This document shows, in pieces, positions 1-5,443 of a stretch of DNA of 5,610 nucleotides (positions are counted from its first letter, which is position 1; every line of letters starts with the position of its first letter). The stretch is from Eubacterium sp. CAG:248. GTDB taxonomy: Bacteria; Bacillota; Clostridia; Lachnospirales; Lachnospiraceae. The stretch covers positions 1 through 5,610 of the forward strand of contig FR886163.1 of NCBI GenBank assembly GCA_000436475.1, given 5' to 3'. The notes below the pieces were generated by a model. It made no database searches. It was not told the DNA's origin and saw nothing but the letters and a program-made list of their open reading frames with translations. The position numbers and the translations under genes were made by a program.

Positions 1-36
1 TCCGTATATTAATAATGTGTGCTAAACAACAACATT

Positions 37-1218
37 TTAAAGATACTTCTTAAGTATATCAGCCTTATCTGTCTGCTCCCATGGGAGGTTAAGGTCTGTA
101 CGTCCAAAATGTCCATAGCTTGCTGTCTGCTTATATATTGGTCTTCTTAAATTAAGCATATTTATAATTCCATTTGGTCTTAAATCAAAGTTTTCTCTGA
201 TTATTTCAACAATCTTTTCATCGTTTAACTTACCTGTTCCAAATGTATCTACACAGATTGATGTTGGATGTGCAACACCAATCGCATATGAAAGCTGAAT
301 TTCGCATCTGTCTGCGATACCTGCTGCAACTATATTCTTAGCTACATAACGTGCTGCATAAGCTGCTGAACGGTCTACCTTTGTGCAATCCTTACCAGAA
401 AATGCTCCACCACCATGTCTAGCTGCTCCACCATAAGTATCTACAATAATCTTTCTACCTGTAAGGCCTGAATCTCCGTTAGGACCACCTATAACAAAAC
501 GACCTGTTGGATTGATAAATATCTTAGTATCAGCATCTACCATAGCTGGGTCAACAATTGCATCTATAACGTACTTCTTGATATCTTCATGAATCTGTTC
601 CTGTGATACTTCTGGTGCATGCTGTGAAGATACAACAATTGCATCAAGACGTATAGGTTTATTGTTCTCATCATATTCAACTGTTACCTGTGTCTTGCCA
701 TCTGGTCTTAAGTAGCTTAATGTGCCATCCTTACGAACCTTTGTAAGCTGCTTTGAAAGCTTCTGTGCAAGTGCTGCTGAATATGGCATATATTCTTCTG
801 TTTCGTTTGTAGCATAACCAAACATCATACCCTGGTCGCCGGCTCCAAGGTCTTCATCGTCCTTATCAACACCTTCCTTTGCTTCAAGAGCCTTATCAAC
901 TCCCATAGCTATATCTGCTGACTGCTTATCAAGTGCAACCATAACTGCACATGTGTTACCATCAAAGCCCTTTTCTGAGCTGTCATAACCTATCTCTACA
1001 ACTGTATCACGTACAATTTGTGGGATATCTATAGAAGCCTTAGTTGTGATTTCACCCATAACCATAACAAAACCTGTATTAGTAAGTGTTTCACATGCCA
1101 CTCTTGAATATGGATCCTGCTCATAAAGTGCATCAAGCACTGCATCTGATATCTGATCACAGATTTTATCTGGATGTCCTTCTGTTACTGACTCTGATGT
1201 AAATAATCTTTTTTCCAT
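37..1218 (-). CDS. metK: S-adenosylmethionine synthetase (methionine adenosyltransferase)
   Basis: Makes S-adenosylmethionine from methionine and ATP, releasing phosphate and pyrophosphate; a cytosolic enzyme that is normally a tetramer (family knowledge). The 393-residue protein has the usual bacterial length and starts with the typical N-terminus MEKRLFTSESVTEGHPDK. Visible signatures are the GHPDK motif (residues 14-18, His15 and Asp17 catalytic/metal region), the GAGDQG ATP-binding motif (125-130) and the glycine-rich GGGAFSGKD loop (269-277), followed by TKVDRSAAY. Residue 278 is Cys where many homologues have Pro; this is a minor variant. The start is ATG 1218 with AAGGAG at 1237-1232, a rather long 13-nt spacer. 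It is expressed from a leader of about 400 nt carrying a SAM-I riboswitch, so feedback by its own product is expected. The gene stands alone here, divergent from the HD-GYP gene. Only 36 bp downstream are visible and they show no terminator. Confidence 0.98.
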   Translation of the reverse strand: MEKRLFTSESVTEGHPDKICDQISDAVLDALYEQDPYSRVACETLTNTGFVMVMGEITTKASIDIPQIVRDTVVEIGYDSSEKGFDGNTCAVMVALDKQSADIAMGVDKALEAKEGVDKDDEDLGAGDQGMMFGYATNETEEYMPYSAALAQKLSKQLTKVRKDGTLSYLRPDGKTQVTVEYDENNKPIRLDAIVVSSQHAPEVSQEQIHEDIKKYVIDAIVDPAMVDADTKIFINPTGRFVIGGPNGDSGLTGRKIIVDTYGGAARHGGGAFSGKDCTKVDRSAAYAARYVAKNIVAAGIADRCEIQLSYAIGVAHPTSICVDTFGTGKLNDEKIVEIIRENFDLRPNGIINMLNLRRPIYKQTASYGHFGRTDLNLPWEQTDKADILKKYL

Positions 1219-1349
1219 CGTACTAATCTTTCTCCTTCTAAAATAAACTTCCTTGTTGTTAAGTATCTCCGATTATGCCTTGTATAGTCTGACTTAAAGC
1301 ATAATTCGACATGCTTATATCCTAATTTCGTATGGATGCATACTTATAT

Positions 1350-1379
1350 TTTAAATTGTATGTCTTTAAATTGTACGTC
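1350..1379. repeat. 15-bp tandem duplication in the metK leader
   Basis: Two adjacent 15-bp units, 1350-1364 (TTTAAATTGTATGTC) and 1365-1379 (TTTAAATTGTACGTC), differ at one base. They lie between the riboswitch terminator and the metK SD site, in the part of the leader made only when the terminator is read through. Two small hairpins, 1297-1316 (AAGCAT/ATGCTT) and 1330-1343 (GTATG/CATAC), sit nearer the gene. I see no function for any of these. Confidence 0.7.
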
Positions 1380-1424
1380 CATTTTTACATACATAACATA
1401 CATATCTGATATATCTATGCATAG

Positions 1425-1446
1425 AAAAAGGTCCCTTAAAGGGACC
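1425..1446 (-). terminator. Intrinsic terminator of the metK SAM riboswitch
   Basis: Read on the minus strand, GGTCCCTTTAAGGGACC (1446-1430) folds into a 6-8 bp stem and is followed at once by five T (1429-1425), the layout of a rho-independent terminator. It lies just downstream of the SAM-I aptamer and about 206 nt before the metK start. Its 5' half (GTCCCTTT) can instead pair imperfectly with AGAGGA in the 3' strand of aptamer helix P1. That makes a plausible antiterminator when SAM is absent. This is the usual OFF-switch logic of S-box leaders. Confidence 0.85.
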
Positions 1447-1462
1447 CGAAATCTGCTTCGAA

Positions 1463-1579
1463 ATCCTCTCATTGTTCGAATAATCTCGCTCAGGTTGGCA
1501 CCTTCCTTATGCTGTTCAAATGCAAGGGGTTGCCGGGCTTCTCAGATCCTATGTATCTCCACCGCTCTAAATAAGGGAT
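1463..1579 (-). ncRNA. SAM-I (S-box) riboswitch aptamer upstream of metK
   Basis: The minus strand reads TTAGAGCGGTGGAG, then GAAGCCCGGCAACC, then AAGGAAGGTGCCAA, which are the hallmark conserved blocks of SAM-I in the right order and spacing. P3 closes with CCTTGC pairing to GCATAAGG. The P2b loop (ACATAGG) can form the expected pseudoknot with CCT just after GGTGCCAA. P1 is imperfect: ATCCCTT (1579-1573) pairs with GAGAGGAT (1470-1463) with one bulge or mismatch. In this class SAM binding stabilises P1, frees the terminator and switches off expression (established knowledge). A gene for SAM synthesis downstream fits exactly. Aptamer end points are approximate to a few bases. Confidence 0.95.
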
Positions 1580-1639
1580 ATAATCATATATTTAATTATG
1601 ATCACATAATGCTGCACGCACCATCTGTAATCCATAAAA

Positions 1640-1668
1640 ATATTACACAATATATTGTTACACGTCAA
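1640..1668 (-). promoter_or_regulatory. Candidate sigma-A promoter of metK
   Basis: On the minus strand TTGACG (1668-1663) is followed after exactly 17 bp by TAATAT (1645-1640). The -35 box matches the consensus at five of six positions and the -10 box at four of six. The expected start near 1633 would put the riboswitch aptamer about 55 nt into the transcript and give a leader of about 415 nt. Position relative to the aptamer is the main support; no transcript data are available. Confidence 0.7.
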
Positions 1669-1742
1669 GTATAATTGACTTTTTAAACTATTAAATTTAT
1701 AATTATTTCATATTTAAATGTAGGGTTCATAAAGTATTTTGT

Positions 1743-1756
1743 GCTCATATATGAGC
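1743..1756. repeat. Perfect 14-bp palindrome GCTCATATATGAGC
   Basis: GCTCATATATGAGC is its own reverse complement, so it could be a dimer-binding operator or a short hairpin. It lies between the divergent metK and HD-GYP promoters, 34 bp before the first of two 29-bp direct repeats that also contain an ATGAG inverted repeat. It is followed by CGGATTCAAAGTC, which loosely resembles the tail of those repeats (ATTCAGAC), so it may be a decayed third member. No binding protein can be named. Confidence 0.5.
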
Positions 1757-1776
1757 GGATTCAAAGTCTTTCCCCA

Positions 1777-1805
1777 ACTATGAGTGAACTCATGTAAATT
1801 CAGAC
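1777..1805. repeat. 29-bp direct repeat, copy 1
   Basis: First of two identical 29-bp sequences, beginning ACTATGAGTGAACTCAT and ending TTCAGAC. The core ATGAGTGAACTCAT (1780-1793) is an inverted repeat: ATGAG and CTCAT arms around TGAA, so it can fold as a tetraloop hairpin in RNA or be a symmetric protein site in DNA. Just after it, CGGAT/ATTCG (1806-1810 with 1820-1824) can form a weak stem before a run of eight T (1828-1835). That might be a poor plus-strand terminator. Confidence 0.8.
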
Positions 1806-1843
1806 CGGATTTAGCAGATATTCGTTATTTTTTTTCTAAACTG

Positions 1844-1872
1844 ACTATGAGTGAACTCATGTAAATTCAGAC
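1844..1872. repeat. 29-bp direct repeat, copy 2, next to the HD-GYP promoter
   Basis: Second exact copy of the 29-bp sequence, 67 bp start to start from the first (close to six helical turns at about 10.5 bp per turn plus a few bases). Its hairpin core is at 1847-1860. It ends only 3 bp before the candidate -35 box TTGACC of the HD-GYP gene, a place where activators or UP-like elements usually act. An exact repeat in a region with otherwise little order suggests recent duplication or selection. Confidence 0.8.
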
Positions 1873-1875
1873 ATT

Positions 1876-1903
1876 TTGACCCTGGTATCATATGATATAT
1901 ACA
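1876..1903 (+). promoter_or_regulatory. Candidate promoter of the HD-GYP gene
   Basis: TTGACC (1876-1881) and TATACA (1898-1903) are 16 bp apart, each a fair match to the sigma-A boxes. The implied start near 1910 leaves a leader of about 35 nt before the gene. The spacer holds a perfect 12-bp palindrome, TATCATATGATA (1886-1897), which would be a natural operator position. The boxes are moderate and the region is very AT-rich, so the assignment is tentative. Confidence 0.45.
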
Positions 1904-1944
1904 AACAGTTCTGTTATATTTGAAATTTAAGGAGAGTGTTATAT

Positions 1945-3054
1945 ATGAATGACAAAACTATATTTATATTTGATGCACACGCCGGAATGAAGCTTTCACG
2001 TGATATTATATTAAGCGATGGCTCTTTGCTTGCGCCTAAAGATACTGTTCTTACGCCTTCGCTTATTGCTAAAATTTCAAGTCTGCATGTCCTTGAAATA
2101 AACATTTATAATGAGGAGGAAGACTCTGCAGCACAGGCTGAAAGAAATGCTGCTTTAGCCAGAACTGATGCTGACAATATCAACTATTATGAGCGTGTCC
2201 GTAACTCTGATGAATTCAAGCATTTTGAATCAGAATATAATGTTAATGTAGATTCCGTAAAAGATAATCTCAACTCATTCCTTACTGCCGAAAACAATAT
2301 AGACACAGACACCATGGTATCTGAAACTATGAATATTATGTCTGAAGCGCGTAATTCGCTTCAGATGTTTGATATGCTGCATGCCATGCGAAACAAAGAT
2401 GACCTTACTTTCGTTCATTCTGTCAATGTTGCACTTATCGCATCTATTATAGGTAAATGGCTGAACTTTAATGATGAACAGATTAAAACACTTACTCTTG
2501 CAGGTCTCTTACATGATATTGGCAAGCTGCTTGTACCTGATAATATACTAAATAAACCAGGTACATTGACTGACAATGAATATGAGATAATGAAGCATCA
2601 TGTTAATCTTGGATATGAACAGATAAAAGACAAAAATCTTCCTCTACCTGTTAAAGAAGCTATACTGCTGCATCATGAAAAATGTGACGGAAGCGGATAT
2701 CCATTTGGTCTTAAAAGCCCTGATATCCCAGCTGTTGCCAAGATTATCACTATCGCAGATGTATATGATGCAATGACTGCATCACGTATATATCGTGCAC
2801 CTATATGTCCTTTTGAAGTTGTTAAAATGATGTATCAGGATGCCTTTACCAAGTTTGATCCTATATATGCTATTCCATTTCTTAAAAATGTAGTTGCTTC
2901 ATACATTGGAACAAACGTAAAGCTTTCAGATGGACGTACTGGCAATGTAGTTCTTATAAATGACAACGCTCTTGACAAACCTATCGTACAGTGTGGAAAT
3001 GATTATGTAAATCTTTCTAAAAACAGCGGATTAAGTATTGTTTCGCTGATGTAA
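1945..3054 (+). CDS. HD-GYP domain protein, probable cyclic di-GMP phosphodiesterase
   Basis: Likely hydrolyses the second messenger cyclic di-GMP in the cytosol; no signal peptide or membrane segment is visible. The protein is 369 residues if begun at ATG 1945, which has AAGGAG at 1929-1934 and a 10-nt spacer. An in-frame GTG at 1936 overlaps the end of that SD region and is not credible. Residues 1-55 form a small N-terminal domain (GMKLSRDI, DGSLLAPKDTVL) common ahead of clostridial HD-GYP domains; 56-145 are a charged helical linker; 150-300 are the HD-GYP domain; 318-369 are a small beta-rich tail (VKLSDGRTGNVV). Metal and catalytic motifs are intact: His158, HDIGK at 190-194, His219, His243-His244-Glu245, DGSGYP at 248-253 and Asp272. 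It has no recognisable receiver, PAS or GGDEF partner domain, so its input signal is unknown. It is transcribed alone, divergent from metK and convergent with eno. Enzyme activity is inferred from the motifs only. Confidence 0.93.
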   Translation: MNDKTIFIFDAHAGMKLSRDIILSDGSLLAPKDTVLTPSLIAKISSLHVLEINIYNEEEDSAAQAERNAALARTDADNINYYERVRNSDEFKHFESEYNVNVDSVKDNLNSFLTAENNIDTDTMVSETMNIMSEARNSLQMFDMLHAMRNKDDLTFVHSVNVALIASIIGKWLNFNDEQIKTLTLAGLLHDIGKLLVPDNILNKPGTLTDNEYEIMKHHVNLGYEQIKDKNLPLPVKEAILLHHEKCDGSGYPFGLKSPDIPAVAKIITIADVYDAMTASRIYRAPICPFEVVKMMYQDAFTKFDPIYAIPFLKNVVASYIGTNVKLSDGRTGNVVLINDNALDKPIVQCGNDYVNLSKNSGLSIVSLM

Positions 3055-3067
3055 TTATATTATACAG

Positions 3068-3127
3068 GTGTCAGCAGGTCCAATACGATTGCATCAGTAC
3101 AAATGTACATTTTTGACCTGTTGACAC
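3068..3127. repeat. 60-bp imperfect inverted repeat between convergent genes
   Basis: Arms GTGTCAGCAGGTC (3068-3080) and GACCTGTTGACAC (3115-3127) pair over 13 bp with a single G-T position, around a 34-nt centre. The centre holds a second small hairpin, GTACAAATGTAC (3097-3108), followed by a five-T run (3110-3114). It begins 13 bp after the HD-GYP stop and ends 92 bp after the eno stop on the other strand. It could serve as a terminator or RNA-stabilising stem for either gene, but the outer stem has no T tract after it on either strand, so it is not a classical terminator. It could equally be a small dispersed repeat. Confidence 0.7.
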
Positions 3128-3219
3128 GCAAAATACTGAAATTTCTTATTATTGTTTCTTGATGTATTGTTAATTTTTACTTTGTTTTTATTGATTCTTG
3201 GTGTGTTCTTAATCTTACT

Positions 3220-4845
3220 TTATTTCTCAGTTTTTATATTAAATGCCTTTATACCAGGATACACTGCGGAACTTCCAAGCTCATCTTCTATACGCAGTAA
3301 TCTGTTATATTTTGCTATTCTCTCACCTCTTGACGGTGCCCCGGTTTTTATCTGTCCCATATTCAAAGCAACCGCCATGTCCGCAATCGTCGTATCTTCT
3401 GTTTCACCTGAACGATGGCTTGATATAGCAGTATATCCAGCTTTATGCGCCATCTTAACCGCCTCTATTGTTTCTGACAACGTTCCTATCTGATTGAATT
3501 TTATAAGAATTGAATTCGCACAGCCTGAAGCTATACCTTTTTTTAATCTTTCTGTATTAGTAACAAATAAATCATCCCCCACAAGCTGTACACGATTGCC
3601 CAGTTTATCAGTTATATCTCTCCATCCGTCCCAATCTTCTTCGTTAAGCGGGTCTTCTATTGATATCACTGGGAATTTGTCGATAATTTTAGAGTAATAA
3701 TAGACAAGTTGTTTGCTATCCCGCTTAATTGCAAGTATTTCATTGTTTGCATCAAGTAAATCATAAGTCATTTTTTGTTGTTTCATGTCTACATTTTCAT
3801 GAACTTTTGATTGTCTTGTTGCATATTCTCTTGGGAACTCATACAATCCGCTTTCAGTATTGTATAATTCGGAAGCTGCGGCATCCATTGCGAAATAAAT
3901 GTCTTCGCCTGGCTTATATCCTGCTGTAATCACCGCCTCCATAAGAAGTTCAAACACTTCAAATGCATCAGCCACATCTGGTGCAAAACCTCCCTCATCA
4001 CCAACAGTAACTGCGAATCCTTTCTTAGTAAGTATTTCCTTTAATGAATGAAACACCTCTGTTCCCATACGAAGTGCCTCTCGAAAACTTGATGCACCCG
4101 CCGGAACTATCATATACTCCTGAAAATCACTTCCAACTGCGTGCCTACCCCCATTTATAATATTCATCATAGGAACTGGAAGTGTCGTAGCCGCATTTCC
4201 ACCTATAAACCTGTATAATGGCATATGAAATGATGCCGCAGCTGCCCTGGCGCATGCTATTGATACTGCAAGAATTGAATTAGCACCTAATCTGGACTTA
4301 TCTTTAGTTCCATCTTCTTTTATCATAGCTTTATCTATTGCATATACATTAGATGCATCCATTGCAAGTACTGTATTGTTAAGTTCAACATTTATATGTT
4401 TTACAGCCTTAAGCGTACCTTTTCCAAAATATCTTTTCTGATCCATATCTCTTAGTTCAACAGCCTCAAAAGCACCTGTTGACGCTCCACTTGGAACCAT
4501 ACCATGTCCAACAGTTCCATCGTTAAGCAAAACCTGCGCCTCTACTGTGGGATTGCCTCTTGAGTCCAGTATTTCCCTTCCAATAACCTTCTTTATTTCA
4601 AGCTTTCTATGTCTATGCCCCATCATCTTCAAGGTACTATTGTTAACTTCATCTGGTGGAATATGGGGATTATCAAGACAGCCTGCTTCTATCCCATTAC
4701 TGCACTCATATGCTTCAGGTGAACAATATCTTTCTGCCATAGGCTCATTCATAGGAACACCACCGGCAAAGTCAGATTGTGTGTATACTGTACTGCTCTG
4801 CTGGCTATCCTTATTATCAGAATTTCTTGTTAAATCAGATTGCAT
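3220..4845 (-). CDS. eno: Enolase with extra N-terminal region and an internal insertion
   Basis: Interconverts 2-phosphoglycerate and phosphoenolpyruvate in glycolysis, in the cytosol with magnesium. All expected active-site residues are present: GASTG loop (120-124), His235, Glu243, Glu284 in GDEGGFAP, Asp321, Glu397 in SIEDP, Asp424 in GDDLFVTN, Lys449, His477 in SHRSGETED and Lys500 in QIKTGAPSRGER. At 541 residues it is about 110 longer than usual (about 430). The homology begins near residue 82 (LEIKKVIGREILDSRGNPT). Residues 1-80 are a polar, probably disordered lead with Cys41, Cys48 and Cys56. About 30 extra residues lie within 340-375, between the metal ligand Asp321 and Glu397. The His235 loop (HAVGSDFQE) is one residue shorter than usual. 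The long start is favoured because ATG 4845 has a perfect AGGAGG (4860-4855) with a 9-nt spacer, while the ATG pair at residues 74-75 has no good SD site. It may be the main or a second enolase; the window cannot tell. Confidence 0.95.
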   Translation of the reverse strand: MQSDLTRNSDNKDSQQSSTVYTQSDFAGGVPMNEPMAERYCSPEAYECSNGIEAGCLDNPHIPPDEVNNSTLKMMGHRHRKLEIKKVIGREILDSRGNPTVEAQVLLNDGTVGHGMVPSGASTGAFEAVELRDMDQKRYFGKGTLKAVKHINVELNNTVLAMDASNVYAIDKAMIKEDGTKDKSRLGANSILAVSIACARAAAASFHMPLYRFIGGNAATTLPVPMMNIINGGRHAVGSDFQEYMIVPAGASSFREALRMGTEVFHSLKEILTKKGFAVTVGDEGGFAPDVADAFEVFELLMEAVITAGYKPGEDIYFAMDAAASELYNTESGLYEFPREYATRQSKVHENVDMKQQKMTYDLLDANNEILAIKRDSKQLVYYYSKIIDKFPVISIEDPLNEEDWDGWRDITDKLGNRVQLVGDDLFVTNTERLKKGIASGCANSILIKFNQIGTLSETIEAVKMAHKAGYTAISSHRSGETEDTTIADMAVALNMGQIKTGAPSRGERIAKYNRLLRIEDELGSSAVYPGIKAFNIKTEK

Positions 4846-4854
4846 TAGTGTATT

Positions 4855-4860
4855 CCTCCT
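4855..4860 (-). promoter_or_regulatory. Strong SD site that fixes the long eno start
   Basis: AGGAGG on the minus strand (4860-4855) lies 9 nt before ATG 4845. It is the best ribosome binding site in the window and the main reason to accept the 541-residue enolase rather than an internal start giving the standard length. Confidence 0.85.
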
Positions 4861-4872
4861 GTCAATTATTTG

Positions 4873-5060
4873 CTTTATATGGCCACTGCTTTTATACAGC
4901 TTCTGCTTTATATAACCACTGCTTTTATATTGCTTCTGCTTTATATAATCACTGCTTTTATATTACTTCTGCTTTATATAATCGCTGCTTTTATATTGCT
5001 TCTGTTTTATATAATCACTGCTTTTATATTGCTTCTGTTTTATATAATCGCTGTTCATAT
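4873..5060. repeat. 33-bp tandem repeat array upstream of eno
   Basis: Five full 33-bp units start at 4873, 4906, 4939, 4972 and 5005, followed by a partial sixth from 5038 to about 5060. The plus-strand unit runs CTTTATATAATCACTGC then TTTTATATTGCTTCTG. Inner units differ by one or two bases; the unit next to eno and the outer partial unit are the most diverged, as expected for an array that expands and shrinks in the middle. The array begins 13 bp upstream of the eno SD site. It lies downstream of a candidate promoter at 5061-5088, so it would form most of a roughly 208-nt leader. Because 33 is a multiple of three it creates spurious open frames on the plus strand. Length variation between strains is an inference. 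Confidence 0.95.
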
Positions 5061-5088
5061 ATTATATAATTGACGGAATTGTTGAAAA
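5061..5088 (-). promoter_or_regulatory. Candidate sigma-A promoter of eno
   Basis: A perfect TATAAT (5066-5061) on the minus strand has a weak -35 candidate TTTTCA (5088-5083) 16 bp upstream. It sits just outside the repeat array, 57 bp after the spoIIID stop. If real, transcription starts near 5054 and the whole 33-bp array is transcribed as leader RNA. The surrounding sequence is very AT-rich, so chance -10 boxes are common. The units themselves contain TATATA-like boxes but I found no matching -35 boxes. Confidence 0.4.
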
Positions 5089-5145
5089 TATTCTTGTAAT
5101 GCCTGAATATACTTTAGTTTAGATTTGCTTTGTTCTTCATTATCT

Positions 5146-5400
5146 TTAATTTTTATGATGTGCATACTTTTCTCTTGTTGCCATTCCTCCACGTATATGA
5201 CGCTCTTGTTTGTTGATATCAAGCACTTTCCTCACTTTCGCAGCAAGTGCGGGATTAATCTCTAAAAGTCTTGTTGTTACATCCTTGTGTGCGGTGCTTT
5301 TACTTACTCCAAACTGTTTTGCCGCCTTTCTGACTGTAGTATTGTTATCTATTATGTAATTAGCAATATCTATTACCCTTTCTTCAATATAAGTTTTCAA
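5146..5400 (-). CDS. spoIIID: Sporulation transcriptional regulator SpoIIID
   Basis: DNA-binding protein that activates and represses mother-cell genes during sporulation, acting with sigma-E and before sigma-K (known from Bacillus subtilis). The 84-residue product closely follows the family pattern: YIEERVIDIANYII near the start, a helix-turn-helix at about 22-43 (TVRKAAKQFGVSKSTAHKD), then LLEINPALAAKVRKVLD and the RHIRGG motif at 67-72. I chose TTG 5400 because it aligns with the known N-terminus (Met two residues before TYIEER) and has AGGGG (5414-5410) 9 nt upstream. An ATG six codons earlier (5418) has no SD site and lies inside a hairpin, so a 90-residue form is unlikely. The gene is followed after 300 bp by eno on the same strand, with the repeat array and a probable eno promoter between. 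A sigma-E-like promoter lies directly upstream. Confidence 0.93.
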   Translation of the reverse strand: MKTYIEERVIDIANYIIDNNTTVRKAAKQFGVSKSTAHKDVTTRLLEINPALAAKVRKVLDINKQERHIRGGMATREKYAHHKN

Positions 5401-5443
5401 AAATAAAAACCCCTGCATATCTGTTTGTACAGTTTATGCAGGG
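5401..5443 (-). terminator. Terminator-like hairpin covering the spoIIID SD site
   Basis: On the minus strand CCCTGCATA (5443-5435) pairs perfectly with TATGCAGGG (5419-5411). Inner CTGT/ACAG arms extend the stem, and GTTTTTATTT follows directly, so it looks like a good rho-independent terminator. The SD site AGGGG of spoIIID lies in its 3' arm and TTG 5400 comes right after the T tract. It would end transcripts arriving from upstream and hide the SD site in any that pass. Transcripts starting at the candidate sigma-E promoter lack the 5' arm and would escape. Confidence 0.75.

Noticed and set aside
1336..1674. 112-codon plus-strand open frame over the metK leader
   Set aside because: It runs antisense through the SAM-I riboswitch, terminator and metK promoter, has no SD site and resembles no family.
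1680..1935. Cyclic di-GMP riboswitch upstream of the HD-GYP gene
   Set aside because: None of the GEMM-type conserved blocks is present; the structure there consists of repeats and palindromes.
1936..1944. GTG start at 1936 for the HD-GYP protein
   Set aside because: It overlaps the end of the GGAGAG SD sequence; ATG 1945 has proper spacing and fits the family N-terminus.
1914..2105. 63-codon minus-strand open frame overlapping the HD-GYP start
   Set aside because: It is antisense to a well-supported coding region and has no independent support.
3152..3929. Several plus-strand open frames antisense to eno (3152-3493, 3243-3428, 3494-3697, 3729-3929)
   Set aside because: They are shadows of the enolase gene with no SD sites or family resemblance; the hydrophobic stretches come from T-rich antisense sequence.
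4547..4915. 122-codon plus-strand frame antisense to the eno N-terminus
   Set aside because: It is a shadow of the eno lead and runs into the tandem repeats; no SD site or recognisable product.
4873..5060. CRISPR array
   Set aside because: The units are directly contiguous with no unique spacers and there are no cas genes, so it is a simple tandem repeat.
4779..5073. Two plus-strand open frames with repeating ALYNHCFYIAS-like or LLLYIITAFI-like peptides
   Set aside because: They are products of the 33-bp tandem array, whose unit length is divisible by three. They have no supported start, and one also runs antisense through the first part of eno.
5055..5165. 36-codon minus-strand open frame from ATG 5165 (MHIIKIKDNEEQSK...) overlapping the spoIIID end
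   Set aside because: It has no good SD site, overlaps the spoIIID 3' end and the candidate eno promoter, and is low in complexity. Conservation would be needed to take it seriously.
5401..5418. ATG 5418 as the spoIIID start
   Set aside because: No SD site precedes it, it lies within the hairpin arm, and the six extra residues do not match the SpoIIID family.
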